Counted from the first letter of the stretch, positions 44,622 to 53,556 are shown. The stretch: DNA of 64,000 nucleotides from Salmonella bongori NCTC 12419 (GCF_000252995.1 NC_015761.1:186001-250000); one strand, 5' to 3'. A program made the numbers and translations. The notes: a model not told the origin generated them from the sequence alone.

Positions 44622-45008
44622 TTATTTGCGGGTGAGTTTTTCCAGATCGGATTCGATTTCGCTGATCTTATTCGCGACGACGCTTTCCAGATGACGCAAG
44701 TCGTCAAGGATCTTACGTTTAAGATCAAGTTCTGAACGGTCGCGCTGGCAGATTTGATCGAGTTCATCAATCACATAGCGCAGGTTGGGGCTGATCTCCT
44801 GTACCTCTTTATAGCCCTGGCCGATGCCATCGGCCACTACCGTTTTACGCTGGCGCGGATATTTAAACTTAACGCTTTTAGCAAAGAATTCACCTCTATC
44901 CTTTTGAAAATAGATTTTCAGGATATCGTTGTTGGCTTCTTGCCGCAGACTGTAACGATCGATTTCCTCGGGATTGGTAATGCCCAGACTTTTTAGATTG
45001 TCATACAT
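44622..45008 (-). CDS. yaeH: YaeH, conserved protein of unknown function (UPF0325)
   Basis: A 128-residue soluble protein starting MYDNLKSLGITNPEEIDRYS with AAGGATA upstream. It is rich in charged residues, and the C-terminal half (ELDLKRKILDDLRHLE) is likely a coiled-coil helix. No enzymatic motif is seen. The sequence is nearly identical to the E. coli protein as I remember it. Upstream spacer to the divergent transporter gene is about 250 bp. Confidence 0.93.
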   Translation of the reverse strand: MYDNLKSLGITNPEEIDRYSLRQEANNDILKIYFQKDRGEFFAKSVKFKYPRQRKTVVADGIGQGYKEVQEISPNLRYVIDELDQICQRDRSELDLKRKILDDLRHLESVVANKISEIESDLEKLTRK

Positions 45009-45255
45009 AGCGGTATCCTTCATCACACTATAACTTTTGAATAATTAACGAAAAGTTGGTTTTTCGCCACCAGTGGATACAAAAAAAGCGGTCCTGATCG
45101 CAGAAGACACCCTGGTAACGTAATGAAGGAAAGGGAGTGCAGTTATTAATAGCCTAAGTAATTCAACGTGATATTCAGTTTATAGAGCAAATGTTTGAGA
45201 ACAATGTGGGAAACTGAAGGGAGGCTGCATTCGATAACCTCGGGAGGTGTAATAT

Positions 45256-46557
45256 ATGCCTGGAGCGTATAATGCCACGATTCGTCGGGTGGTCATTTCC
45301 GCCTGGATAGGTAACTCCATTGAATATTATGATTTTCTCTTATACGGTCTGGCAAGCGCGTTAGTATTTAGTGATGTCTTTTTTCCGGGTACGGACGCGT
45401 TTACCGCGATGCTATCTTCTTTTGCCAGTTTTGGCGTAGGATTTATTTCACGTCCGGTGGGCGCCCTATTTTTTGGCAACAGGGGGGATACTCTGGGGCG
45501 TAAAAATACGTTATTAATAACATTAGGCGGTATGGGGGCGGTAACATTCCTGATTGGCTGCTTGCCTTCGTATGCCAGTATCGGTGCCCTGTCGCCAACA
45601 TTATTGATTACGCTGCGTTTTATGCAAGGATTTATGGTTGGGGGAGAGTGGAGCGGCGCCATGTTGATGGTCATTGAACATGCGTCAGATAAACACCGTG
45701 GACTGTTAAGCGCGCTTTCGCAAACCGGGGGATTTACAGGACAGTTACTGGCAACGGGCGCATTTATCATCGTCGCCAAATTACCGGAAGAACAATTGTT
45801 ATCGTGGGGCTGGCGAATTCCATTTCTGTTAAGCGTGTTTTTGGTGCTACCTGGCATCTATATGCGTCGTCGTCTGGATGAGACTCCCGTCTTTTGTGCG
45901 TTTAAAAAAGAACGGCTCATCAATAATATACCAACAAAAAAAGAAAGCCCGGTCGTTAACGTGATCCGCAAGCAATGGCGCAGTATTTTATTGATTATCA
46001 TTCTACGCTTTGCTGAAAGCGTTCCTTTTTTTCTTGCCACAGTATTCACAGTTTCCTGGGCGACAACGCAGCTTGGGATTAATAAGTTGACGATGTTATA
46101 CGTTGTCATGATCACCTGCCTGGTGGCGTATCCGATGCATGTATTATATGGCGTAATGTCGGATCGGAAAGGCTATCGTCAGGTGTACATTTTCGGCGCG
46201 CTTTGTGTCGCGGTAATGGCATTTCCATTTTTCTGGTTACTGGAAAGCCGATCGCTCATCCTGATTATTGTTGGCTATGTGCTGCTTATTAATGTTGGTC
46301 ATAACGCGCTTAATGCCGTGCATCCCTCTTTTTTCGCCGGGCTGTTTCATCCGCCGGTACGTTACAGTGGTTCATCAATCGGTGCGCAGTTGGGGGCGGT
46401 TGTGGCGGGGGGATTTACGCCGTTTATCGCCAAAGCGTTAAGCGCGCTCTATGATAACGGTTGGACGCTGGTGGCGGGTTACGTTGTCCTGACGGCGCTG
46501 GCTTCGGTTTTGGCGGCAAAAATTGCGCCGGAAACCGTTCTGTCGCATTCGCCGTAA
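45256..46557 (+). CDS. MFS transporter, metabolite:H+ symporter (MHS) type
   Basis: A 433-residue inner-membrane protein with about 12 membrane segments. The MHS-subfamily opening AWIGNSIEYYDFLLYGLAS and the MFS motif GNRGDTLGRKNTL between helices 2 and 3 are clear. RFMQGFMVGGEWSGAMLMVIE matches the helix 4 motif and GWRIPFLLS lies before the central loop. Relatives (ProP, KgtP, ShiA, citrate carriers) move small organic acids or betaines. The substrate here cannot be named. Ribosome site GGGAGGTG is strong. It stands where E. coli has yaeI and is a stand-alone unit with its own terminator. Confidence 0.88.
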   Translation: MPGAYNATIRRVVISAWIGNSIEYYDFLLYGLASALVFSDVFFPGTDAFTAMLSSFASFGVGFISRPVGALFFGNRGDTLGRKNTLLITLGGMGAVTFLIGCLPSYASIGALSPTLLITLRFMQGFMVGGEWSGAMLMVIEHASDKHRGLLSALSQTGGFTGQLLATGAFIIVAKLPEEQLLSWGWRIPFLLSVFLVLPGIYMRRRLDETPVFCAFKKERLINNIPTKKESPVVNVIRKQWRSILLIIILRFAESVPFFLATVFTVSWATTQLGINKLTMLYVVMITCLVAYPMHVLYGVMSDRKGYRQVYIFGALCVAVMAFPFFWLLESRSLILIIVGYVLLINVGHNALNAVHPSFFAGLFHPPVRYSGSSIGAQLGAVVAGGFTPFIAKALSALYDNGWTLVAGYVVLTALASVLAAKIAPETVLSHSP

Positions 46558-46592
46558 TAAAGGGGCGTTTTGTTATGCCTTTGCCAGATGAA

Positions 46593-46617
46593 GGGGGCAA
46601 AGGCGCCCCCACTTTTA
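46593..46617 (+). terminator. Intrinsic terminator after the MHS transporter gene
   Basis: GGGGGC (46593-46598) and GCCCCC (46605-46610) form a GC stem followed by ACTTTTA. Read on the minus strand the opposite side has no T run after dapD, so it mainly serves the transporter gene. Confidence 0.65.
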
Positions 46618-46627
46618 CCATGCAGAA

Positions 46628-47452
46628 TTAATCAATGGTGCGCAAGAGTTCATTAATGCCCACTTTCCCACGCGTTTTGGCGTCGACCTTTTTCACAATC
46701 ACCGCGCAGTACAGGCTGTACTTACCATCTTTTGATGGCAGGTTGCCGGAAACGACCACGGAGCCCGCCGGTACGCGGCCATAGTGAACTTCACCGGTTT
46801 CGCGATCGTAGATTTTGGTGCTCTGGCCGAGATACACGCCCATAGAGATGACGGAGCCTTCTTCGACGATCACGCCTTCCACGACCTCAGAACGTGCGCC
46901 AATAAAGCAGTTGTCTTCAATGATGGTTGGGTTAGCCTGAAGCGGCTCCAGTACGCCGCCAATACCGACGCCGCCGGAGAGGTGGACGTTTTTACCAATC
47001 TGCGCGCAGGAGCCCACGGTCGCCCAGGTATCAACCATAGTGCCTTCGTCCACATAAGCGCCGATGTTAACGTAAGACGGCATCAATACGGTATTACGAG
47101 CGATAAACGCGCCCTGACGAACGGCCGCAGGCGGAACGACGCGAAAGCCTTCTTTCTGAAAACGCGCTTCGTCGTAATCAGCAAATTTCATTGGGACTTT
47201 ATCGAAGTAGCGGCTTTCCGCACCGTCGATAACCTGGTTATCGTTAATACGGAAAGAGAGCAGAACTGCTTTCTTCAGCCACTGGTGAGTGACCCATTGA
47301 CCGTCGATTTTTTCTGCGACACGCAGCGCGCCGGAATCGAGCAGAGAAATGACCTGATTTACCGCTTCCCGGGTCACGGTATCTACGTTGGCCGGGGTAA
47401 TCTCGGCGCGGCGCTCAAAAGCGGTCTCAATAACGTTCTGTAACTGCTGCAT
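46628..47452 (-). CDS. dapD: 2,3,4,5-tetrahydropyridine-2,6-dicarboxylate N-succinyltransferase
   Basis: DapD performs the succinylation step of the lysine/diaminopimelate pathway. The 274-residue protein has the N-terminal helical domain (MQQLQNVIETAFERRAE) and a left-handed beta helix of hexapeptide repeats in the centre (VNIGAYVDEGTMVDTWATVG, VHLSGGVGIGG). It forms a trimer. It follows glnD with a 29-bp gap on the same strand. Confidence 0.98.
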   Translation of the reverse strand: MQQLQNVIETAFERRAEITPANVDTVTREAVNQVISLLDSGALRVAEKIDGQWVTHQWLKKAVLLSFRINDNQVIDGAESRYFDKVPMKFADYDEARFQKEGFRVVPPAAVRQGAFIARNTVLMPSYVNIGAYVDEGTMVDTWATVGSCAQIGKNVHLSGGVGIGGVLEPLQANPTIIEDNCFIGARSEVVEGVIVEEGSVISMGVYLGQSTKIYDRETGEVHYGRVPAGSVVVSGNLPSKDGKYSLYCAVIVKKVDAKTRGKVGINELLRTID

Positions 47453-47481
47453 TGTTAAACTCTTTCATCTAAATAAACACA

Positions 47482-50154
47482 CTACCCTTTATCGTTTGGA
47501 TTGAGGGCTGCTGTCAACCGTTGTTGCACCTCAAGTTGCAGCACATTATTAAGCGCGCGCCGATCCGCTGTGGCGATGATGAATAAATCTTCTACTCGTT
47601 CACCAATGGTTGTAATTCGCGCGCCATGAAGCGAAATTCCCAGATCGGCAAAAATTTGTCCGACCCTGGCCAGCAGGCCAGGTTGATCGAGCGCGATCAA
47701 TTCCATGAATGATTTTCTGTCGGTATGGGTGGGCAGAAAATTGACTTCCGTTTCGACCGTAAAGTGGCGTAATTTTGCCGGTTGCCGACGCGGCTGCGGC
47801 GGCTGCCAGCTACGCTGCGTAATGGTCTGCTCAAGGCCGGTGCGAATCACTTCATGGCGATCCGCCGCCAGCGGACTGCCGTCTGGCTCCAGCACAATAA
47901 ACGTATCCATTGCCATACCGTCGCGAGTGGTAAAGATCTGCGCGTCATGGACGCTCAGATTACGCCTGTCCAACTCAGCGCAGACGGCGGCAAACAGATA
48001 GGGTCTGTCCGGGCTCCAGATAAAAATCTCGGTTCCTCCGCGCGTGGCCTGCGGACTGAGTAACACCAACGGTTGACGCAGATCGTGCTGCAATAAATGG
48101 CGCGCATGCCAGGCAAGTTGATTTGGGCTATGACGAACAAAATAGTTAGCGCGACAACGGGTCCAGATTTTGTGCAGCGCGGCTTCATCAATATTGTCCA
48201 TTCGCAGCAGCGCCAACGCCTGAAGTTGGTGGTGCCGTACGCGTTCACGCATATCCGGCGTATTTTGCATTCCACGCCTGAGCTGTTTTTCGGTAGCGAA
48301 GTACAGTTCGCGTAGCAAACTTTGTTTCCAGCTATTCCACAGGGTTTCGTTGGTCGCGCAGATGTCCGCGACGGTAAGGCAGACCAGAAAGCGCAATCGC
48401 GTTTCGGTTTGTACTTCTTCGGCGAATTGCTTGATGACTTCCGGGTCCTGAATGTCGCGGCGCTGGGCGGTGACCGACATCAGCAGATGCTGGCGCACCA
48501 GCCAGGCGACCAACTGGGTTTCACGTGAGTTCAGCCCGTGCAGTTCGGCGAATGTAAGCACGTCCTGTGCGCCCAGTACCGAATGGTCGCCGCCGCGTCC
48601 TTTCGCAATATCATGGAACAACGCGGCGATCAGAATCAGTTCCGGATGGGGGAGCCGCGGCCAGAGATCGACGCAGAGCGGATGGCGCTGGCGGGTCTCT
48701 TCTTTAGCAAAGCTTTCCAGCTTCAGCATGACACGAATAGTGTGCTCATCCACCGTGTAGGCATGGAACAGATCGAATTGCATTTGCCCGACGATGTGCG
48801 ACCACTGCGGCATATAGGCCCACAATACGCTATGACGGTGCATAGGCAGCAGGCCGCGGCTCACGGCGCCGGGATGACGCAGCATACTCAGAAATAGCGT
48901 TCGCGCCTCCGGGATGTAGCACAACGGTTGACTCAGATGTCGGCGAGCATGGCGCAAATGGCGCAACGTCGTCGAGTAGATGCCAGTGATGGCGCTATTG
49001 CGCACCATCATATAAAACATCCGCAGAATCGCTTCCGGTTCACGGATAAACAGCGTTTCATCACGCAGATCAATGAGCGTGCCGCGTAATTGAAACTCAT
49101 CGTCTATAGGGCGCGGTTTTTCATCTGCCGGCATCGCCAGGATAGCTTCGTCAAAGAGTTGAAGCAGCATTTGGTTGAGTTCGCTCACCCGACGTGTGGC
49201 CCGGAAGTAGTCTTTCATCATTCGCTCAACCGGATCGTTGCCCTCGCCGCTGTAGTTAAGACGTTGAGCAACGCTTAACTGGCGGTCGAACAGCAGACGG
49301 TTATCGTAGCGGCTGACCACCAGATGGAGCGCAAAACGAATACGCCACAGGATATGCAGGCACTCGTTGAGTTCCGCGCGCTCAGCGGGGGTTAAAAAGC
49401 CGAATCCGACCATCTCATCGAGCGACGTGGCGCCGAAGTGACGCCGGGCAACCCATTGCAATGTGTGGATATCGCGCAGGCCGCCGGGGCTACTTTTAAT
49501 ATCCGGTTCCAGATTATAGCTGGTGCCGTGATAGCGCTGGTGACGTTGATTTTGCTCTTCCACTTTGGCGGCGTAAAACGTGTCGGATGGCCAGAAACCT
49601 TCGCTAAAAATATGCTTTTGCAGTTCCAGAAACAGGGCGACATCGCCAATCAGCAGGCGCGTTTCGATGAGGTTTGTCGCAACGGTTAAATCAGACAGAC
49701 CTTCCAGCAAACACTCTTCCAGCGTACGTACACTATGCCCGACGTCCAGTCTGACGTCCCATAACAAGGTCAGCAGTTCGCCGATCTTCTGCGCCTGGTC
49801 ATCAGGTAATTTTTTGCGGCTTAAGATCAGCAGATCGATGTCGGAAAGCGGATGCAGTTCGCCGCGCCCATAGCCACCGACGGCGACCAGCGCCAGATCG
49901 GCAATCTGGCCGAAACCGGCCTCAATCCACAGACGCTGCAACAACTGGTCGATAAATTCGGTACGGGCTTCAATAAGCTGTTCAGCGGAAATGCCGTTGT
50001 CAAAGGCTTCGCCCAGCCAGCGTTGAAAGAGGTCGATATGGGCTTTGATGCCGGCGATGGAGAGATCGTCGCGCGGCCAGACGCCAGGATTTTGCGGCTG
50101 GTTGGGGAGGGTGGGAATTGCGGTATTCGCGAACTGTTCAGGAAGAGTATTCAT
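47482..50154 (-). CDS. glnD: Bifunctional PII uridylyltransferase/uridylyl-removing enzyme
   Basis: GlnD senses glutamine and adds or removes UMP from PII proteins GlnB and GlnK. The 890-residue protein (MNTLPEQFANTAIPT) has the nucleotidyltransferase motif GGYGRGELHPLSDIDLLIL near residue 95, an HD domain with FHDIAKGRGGDHS, and two C-terminal ACT domains (TEIFIWSPDRPYLFAAVCA and MELIALDQPGLLARVG). An upstream ATG three codons earlier is possible. No disruption is seen. Confidence 0.98.
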   Translation of the reverse strand: MNTLPEQFANTAIPTLPNQPQNPGVWPRDDLSIAGIKAHIDLFQRWLGEAFDNGISAEQLIEARTEFIDQLLQRLWIEAGFGQIADLALVAVGGYGRGELHPLSDIDLLILSRKKLPDDQAQKIGELLTLLWDVRLDVGHSVRTLEECLLEGLSDLTVATNLIETRLLIGDVALFLELQKHIFSEGFWPSDTFYAAKVEEQNQRHQRYHGTSYNLEPDIKSSPGGLRDIHTLQWVARRHFGATSLDEMVGFGFLTPAERAELNECLHILWRIRFALHLVVSRYDNRLLFDRQLSVAQRLNYSGEGNDPVERMMKDYFRATRRVSELNQMLLQLFDEAILAMPADEKPRPIDDEFQLRGTLIDLRDETLFIREPEAILRMFYMMVRNSAITGIYSTTLRHLRHARRHLSQPLCYIPEARTLFLSMLRHPGAVSRGLLPMHRHSVLWAYMPQWSHIVGQMQFDLFHAYTVDEHTIRVMLKLESFAKEETRQRHPLCVDLWPRLPHPELILIAALFHDIAKGRGGDHSVLGAQDVLTFAELHGLNSRETQLVAWLVRQHLLMSVTAQRRDIQDPEVIKQFAEEVQTETRLRFLVCLTVADICATNETLWNSWKQSLLRELYFATEKQLRRGMQNTPDMRERVRHHQLQALALLRMDNIDEAALHKIWTRCRANYFVRHSPNQLAWHARHLLQHDLRQPLVLLSPQATRGGTEIFIWSPDRPYLFAAVCAELDRRNLSVHDAQIFTTRDGMAMDTFIVLEPDGSPLAADRHEVIRTGLEQTITQRSWQPPQPRRQPAKLRHFTVETEVNFLPTHTDRKSFMELIALDQPGLLARVGQIFADLGISLHGARITTIGERVEDLFIIATADRRALNNVLQLEVQQRLTAALNPNDKG

Positions 50155-50173
50155 ATGCGCCACCCATTAAAAA

Positions 50174-50212
50174 GCCGGATGATAGCGTTGCGCTTATCCG
50201 GCCTACGGATTT
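50174..50212. repeat. REP element next to glnD
   Basis: A REP palindrome (AAGCCGGATGATAGCG with CGCTTATCCGGCCTACGGA) about 20 bp upstream of the glnD start and immediately beside an ERIC element. Confidence 0.75.
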
Positions 50213-50221
50213 ACTCTTCAT

Positions 50222-50408
50222 CCTTCAAGTTGCTTCTGCGTTGGCTGCGAGTGACTCGGCTCATCCATGAGCCTCGCCCTTACGGGCCGCTGCTCCGCAG
50301 CATTCAAATCTGTTCCTGACAGATTTGTCGTTCACTCCAGTCACGTACTTATGTACGCTCCTGGAGACTCACGCTCTTGCCGTTTTGAGGCAACTCGAAT
50401 GATTTTGA
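50222..50408 (-). repeat. ERIC element with an internal insertion, between glnD and map
   Basis: The right part carries the ERIC hallmark GTCACGTACTTATGTACGCT, then CTCTTGCCG and GGCAACTCGAATGATTTTGA. The left part CTTCAAGTTGC...TGCGTTGGCTGCG is the opposite ERIC end. Between them, at about 50257-50337, roughly 80 bp do not belong to the 127-bp consensus as I remember it. Insertions of about 70 bp at fixed places in ERIC elements are known. The rest of the 306-bp glnD-map gap is the flanking REP units. Confidence 0.8.
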
Positions 50409-50421
50409 GTAAAGGTGTAAT

Positions 50422-50457
50422 TTGTAGGCCTGATAAGCGCCAGCGTCATCAGGCAAA
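50422..50457. repeat. REP-like element next to map
   Basis: TGTAGGCCTGATAAGCGCCA with GCGTCATCAGGCAAAA forms an imperfect REP palindrome directly before the map stop codon and could form the 3' hairpin of the map message. Confidence 0.7.
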
Positions 50458-50460
50458 AAA

Positions 50461-51255
50461 TTATGCGTCGTGCGTAATGACCGCCGGGATGGTGTCATCC
50501 TTGCGAAGCGTCAGAATTTCGCAGCCGTTTTCCGTTACTACAATAGTATGCTCATATTGTGCGGACAAGCTTCTATCTTTGGTTTTTACCGTCCAGCCGT
50601 CTTTCATCGTACGGATACGGTAATCGCCCGCGTTCAGCATAGGCTCAATGGTAAAGGTCATGCCGGGCTGCAACACGACGCCGCCGTCGTCAGCATCATA
50701 GTGCAGCACCTGGGGTTCTTCGTGGAAGCCACGGCCAATACCGTGCCCGCAGTATTCGCGAACAACGGAGAAGCCTTCGGCTTCCGCATATTTCTGAATA
50801 GCGGCGCCGATACTGCGCAGGCGAATGCCTGGCTTCACCATTTTGATGCCCAGATACAGGCTCTCTTGCGTGACGCGGCACAGACGCTCGCCCAGAATGG
50901 TCGGCTTGCCGACAATAAACATTTTGGAGGTATCGCCGTGATATTCATCTTTAATCACTGTCACATCGATGTTAACGATATCGCCATCTTTCAGATGTTT
51001 CGCGTCATCCGGGATGCCGTGGCACACGACTTCATTAATGGAAATACAGACGGATTTTGGGTATCCATGGTAGCCGAGGCAGGCGGAGATGGCGTGTTGT
51101 TCATTAACAATGTAGTCGTTACAGATACGATCCAGCTCGCCAGTGGTGACGCCCGGCTTGATGTACGGTTCGATCATTTCCAGCACTTCTGCGGCCAGAC
51201 GGCCCGCGACGCGCATTTTTTCAATTTCTTCAGGGGTCTTGATTGAGATAGCCAT
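50461..51255 (-). CDS. map: Methionine aminopeptidase
   Basis: Map removes the initiator methionine from nascent proteins. The 264-residue type I enzyme has the metal ligands in NIDVTVIKDEYHGDTSKMF (Asp97, Asp108), GHGIGRGFHEEP (His171), FTIEPML (Glu204) and YEHTIVVTENG (Glu235). Start MAISIKTPEEIEKMR is standard. It is divergent from rpsB across a 323-bp gap containing the rpsB promoter and leader. Confidence 0.98.
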   Translation of the reverse strand: MAISIKTPEEIEKMRVAGRLAAEVLEMIEPYIKPGVTTGELDRICNDYIVNEQHAISACLGYHGYPKSVCISINEVVCHGIPDDAKHLKDGDIVNIDVTVIKDEYHGDTSKMFIVGKPTILGERLCRVTQESLYLGIKMVKPGIRLRSIGAAIQKYAEAEGFSVVREYCGHGIGRGFHEEPQVLHYDADDGGVVLQPGMTFTIEPMLNAGDYRIRTMKDGWTVKTKDRSLSAQYEHTIVVTENGCEILTLRKDDTIPAVITHDA

Positions 51256-51376
51256 GAATTGTGTCCAGCAGTGTCGATGATATCGACAATAATTGTGTAA
51301 GTGCTGTTAATGTTAACAGTCTGACGCATCCACTACCAGATTGAGAATCAGTTACCGCATAGCGTGCCAACAATTA

Positions 51377-51406
51377 TTGGTGTCGCTGGCGTATTTATGG
51401 TATAAA
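51377..51406 (+). promoter_or_regulatory. Putative sigma-70 promoter of rpsB-tsf
   Basis: TTGGTG (51377-51382) and TATAAA (51401-51406) are spaced by 18 bp. A GC-rich discriminator (GCGCGCC) follows, the feature expected of ribosomal protein promoters under stringent control by ppGpp and DksA. Confidence 0.6.
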
Positions 51407-51449
51407 GCGCGCCGGACTTCCGTTTCCATTGACTATGCACAGAATGGAA

Positions 51450-51578
51450 CGAAGCGACCAATCTCACTTTGTGTAACAACACACACGTATCGGCACATAT
51501 TCCGGGGTGCCCTTAGGGGTCGGTAATATGGGATACGTGGAGGCATAACCCCAACTTAATCTATAGAGGTTTTAAATC
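51450..51578 (+). ncRNA. tff: t44 (tff) RNA / rpsB mRNA leader
   Basis: The sequence upstream of rpsB, starting near GAAGCGACCAATCTC, matches my memory of the t44 RNA first seen in E. coli. It is now viewed mainly as the structured rpsB 5' leader through which S2 represses its own operon. Conserved pairing is visible: ATATTCCGGGGTGCCC with its partners GGGGTCGGTAATAT, and GGATACGTGGAGGC. The leader ends at the rpsB ribosome site (AGAGGT). Confidence 0.65.
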
Positions 51579-52304
51579 ATGGCAACTGTTTCCATGCGCG
51601 ATATGCTCAAGGCTGGTGTTCACTTTGGTCACCAGACCCGTTACTGGAACCCGAAAATGAAGCCGTTCATCTTCGGCGCGCGTAACAAAGTTCACATCAT
51701 CAACCTTGAGAAAACCGTACCGATGTTCAACGAAGCTCTGGCTGAACTGAACAAGATTGCTGCTCGTAAAGGTAAAATCCTTTTCGTGGGTACGAAACGC
51801 GCTGCAAGCGAAGCGGTGAAAGAAGCTGCTAACAGCTGCGATCAGTTCTTTGTGAACCATCGCTGGCTGGGCGGTATGCTGACTAACTGGAAAACCGTTC
51901 GTCAGTCCATCAAACGTCTGAAAGACCTGGAAACTCAGTCTCAGGACGGTACTTTCGAAAAGCTGACCAAGAAAGAAGCGCTGATGCGTACTCGTGAGCT
52001 TGAGAAACTGGAAAACAGCCTGGGCGGTATCAAAGACATGGGCGGCCTGCCGGACGCTCTGTTCGTGATCGATGCTGACCACGAGCACATTGCTATCAAA
52101 GAAGCAAACAACCTGGGTATTCCGGTATTTGCTATCGTTGATACTAACTCTGATCCGGACGGCGTTGACTTTGTTATCCCGGGTAACGACGACGCTATCC
52201 GTGCTGTTAGCCTGTACCTGGGTGCTGTTGCTGCAACCGTTCGTGAAGGCCGTTCTCAGGATCTGGCTTCCCAGGCGGAAGAAAGCTTCGTAGAAGCTGA
52301 ATAA
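51579..52304 (+). CDS. rpsB: 30S ribosomal protein S2
   Basis: A 241-residue protein with the family start MATVSMRDMLKAGVHFGHQTRYWNP-type segment and the two S2 signatures, including NHRWLGGMLTNWKTV and PDALFVIDADHEHIAIKEA. S2 binds late to the 30S head and needs S1 nearby. It is co-transcribed with tsf, with an ERIC element and attenuator hairpin between. Codon use is strongly optimised (CTG, AAA, CGT), as for highly expressed genes. Confidence 0.99.
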   Translation: MATVSMRDMLKAGVHFGHQTRYWNPKMKPFIFGARNKVHIINLEKTVPMFNEALAELNKIAARKGKILFVGTKRAASEAVKEAANSCDQFFVNHRWLGGMLTNWKTVRQSIKRLKDLETQSQDGTFEKLTKKEALMRTRELEKLENSLGGIKDMGGLPDALFVIDADHEHIAIKEANNLGIPVFAIVDTNSDPDGVDFVIPGNDDAIRAVSLYLGAVAATVREGRSQDLASQAEESFVEAE

Positions 52305-52324
52305 TAAGGTTTGATAACTTCCCT

Positions 52325-52440
52325 AAAATAGTTCGAATTGCAGGAAGGCGGCAAGCCCGAGAATTCCCGGGAGCTTATATTAGGTAACCGGGATGAGCGA
52401 GTGAAGGCAGCGTATCTGCGTCTCGAAATATGAAGGGGGG
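52325..52440 (+). repeat. ERIC element between rpsB and tsf
   Basis: AATTGCAGGAAGGCGGCAAG followed by CGGGAGCTTAT, GATGAGCGAGTGAAGGCAGC and CGAAATATGAAG fits the 127-bp ERIC consensus in plus orientation, with some divergence. It is transcribed as part of the rpsB-tsf message and would form a long hairpin. Confidence 0.75.
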
Positions 52441-52476
52441 AGCCCCTTATTAACCAGGTAGTATCACGTTTGGTTA

Positions 52477-52503
52477 GGGGGCCTGTCTGAGGCCCCCTTT
52501 TTC
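52477..52503 (+). terminator. Attenuator/terminator between rpsB and tsf
   Basis: GGGGGCC (52477-52483) pairs perfectly with GGCCCCC (52491-52497) around TGTCTGA, followed by TTTTT. It lies 58 bp before the tsf start and so likely reduces tsf relative to rpsB, matching the known partial termination in E. coli. Confidence 0.85.
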
Positions 52504-52560
52504 ACTTTTAAATCTGTGCGGTTTTATGCCGGGCAGATCAAATCTTCCGAGGATTTTAGA

Positions 52561-53412
52561 ATGGCTGAAATTACCGCATCCCTGGTAAAAGAGCTGCGTG
52601 AGCGTACTGGCGCAGGCATGATGGATTGCAAAAAAGCGCTGACTGAAGCGAACGGCGACATTGAGCTGGCAATCGAAAACATGCGTAAGTCCGGCGCTAT
52701 CAAAGCGGCGAAAAAAGCAGGCAACGTGGCTGCTGACGGTGTAATCAAAACCAAAATCGACGGCAACGTCGCTTTCATTCTGGAAGTTAACTGCCAGACT
52801 GACTTCGTGGCTAAAGATGCTGGTTTCCAGGCATTTGCTGACAAAGTTCTGGATGCCGCAGTTGCTGGCAAAATCACTGACGTTGAAGTTCTGAAAGCGC
52901 AGTTCGAAGAAGAGCGTGTCGCGCTGGTTGCGAAAATCGGCGAGAACATCAACATTCGTCGCGTAGCTGCTCTGGAAGGCGACGTACTGGGTTCTTACCA
53001 GCACGGTGCGCGTATCGGCGTTCTGGTTGCCGCTAAAGGCGCTGACGAAGAGCTGGTTAAACAGCTGGCGATGCACGTTGCTGCAAGCAAGCCGGAATTT
53101 GTTAAGCCGGAAGATGTGTCTGCTGACGTGGTAGAGAAAGAGTACCAGGTACAGCTGGACATCGCGATGCAGTCTGGCAAGCCGAAAGAAATCGCAGAGA
53201 AAATGGTTGAAGGCCGCATGAAGAAATTCACCGGCGAAGTTTCTCTGACCGGCCAGCCTTTCGTTATGGAACCGAGCAAATCTGTTGGCCAGCTGCTGAA
53301 AGAGCACAACGCTGACGTGACTGGCTTCATCCGCTTTGAAGTGGGCGAAGGCATTGAGAAAGTCGAGACTGACTTTGCAGCAGAAGTCGCTGCGATGTCC
53401 AAGCAGTCCTGA
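52561..53412 (+). CDS. tsf: Elongation factor Ts
   Basis: EF-Ts is the guanine-nucleotide exchange factor for EF-Tu. The 283-residue protein (MAEITASLVKELRERTG) has the UBA-like N domain with GAGMMDCKKALTEANGD and the TDFV motif in NCQTDFVAKD that contacts EF-Tu. Ribosome site GAGGA precedes ATG 52561; a longer frame from 52516 is rejected. Codon use is highly biased. Confidence 0.99.
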   Translation: MAEITASLVKELRERTGAGMMDCKKALTEANGDIELAIENMRKSGAIKAAKKAGNVAADGVIKTKIDGNVAFILEVNCQTDFVAKDAGFQAFADKVLDAAVAGKITDVEVLKAQFEEERVALVAKIGENINIRRVAALEGDVLGSYQHGARIGVLVAAKGADEELVKQLAMHVAASKPEFVKPEDVSADVVEKEYQVQLDIAMQSGKPKEIAEKMVEGRMKKFTGEVSLTGQPFVMEPSKSVGQLLKEHNADVTGFIRFEVGEGIEKVETDFAAEVAAMSKQS

Positions 53413-53424
53413 TTTTCCTGAGGA

Positions 53425-53448
53425 GCCGCCTGAGGGCGGCTTCTTTTT
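53425..53448 (+). terminator. Intrinsic terminator after tsf
   Basis: GCCGCC (53425-53430), loop TGAG, GGCGGC (53435-53440), then TTCTTTTT. It closes the rpsB-tsf unit. Confidence 0.85.
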
Positions 53449-53556
53449 GCGCCTCTCTTGTAAAATCAGCCGACGCCTGGCGTCTGCGCTGAATGGCGAC
53501 GTACAATGTCGCCGGAATTAACTCATATCAATCGTTGACAGTCTCAGGAAAGAAAC

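Noticed and set aside
50470..51246. Plus-strand open frame of 258 codons opposite map
   Set aside because: Antisense to map, which is clearly real on the minus strand; composition rich in His, Asn and Ala as in shadow frames.
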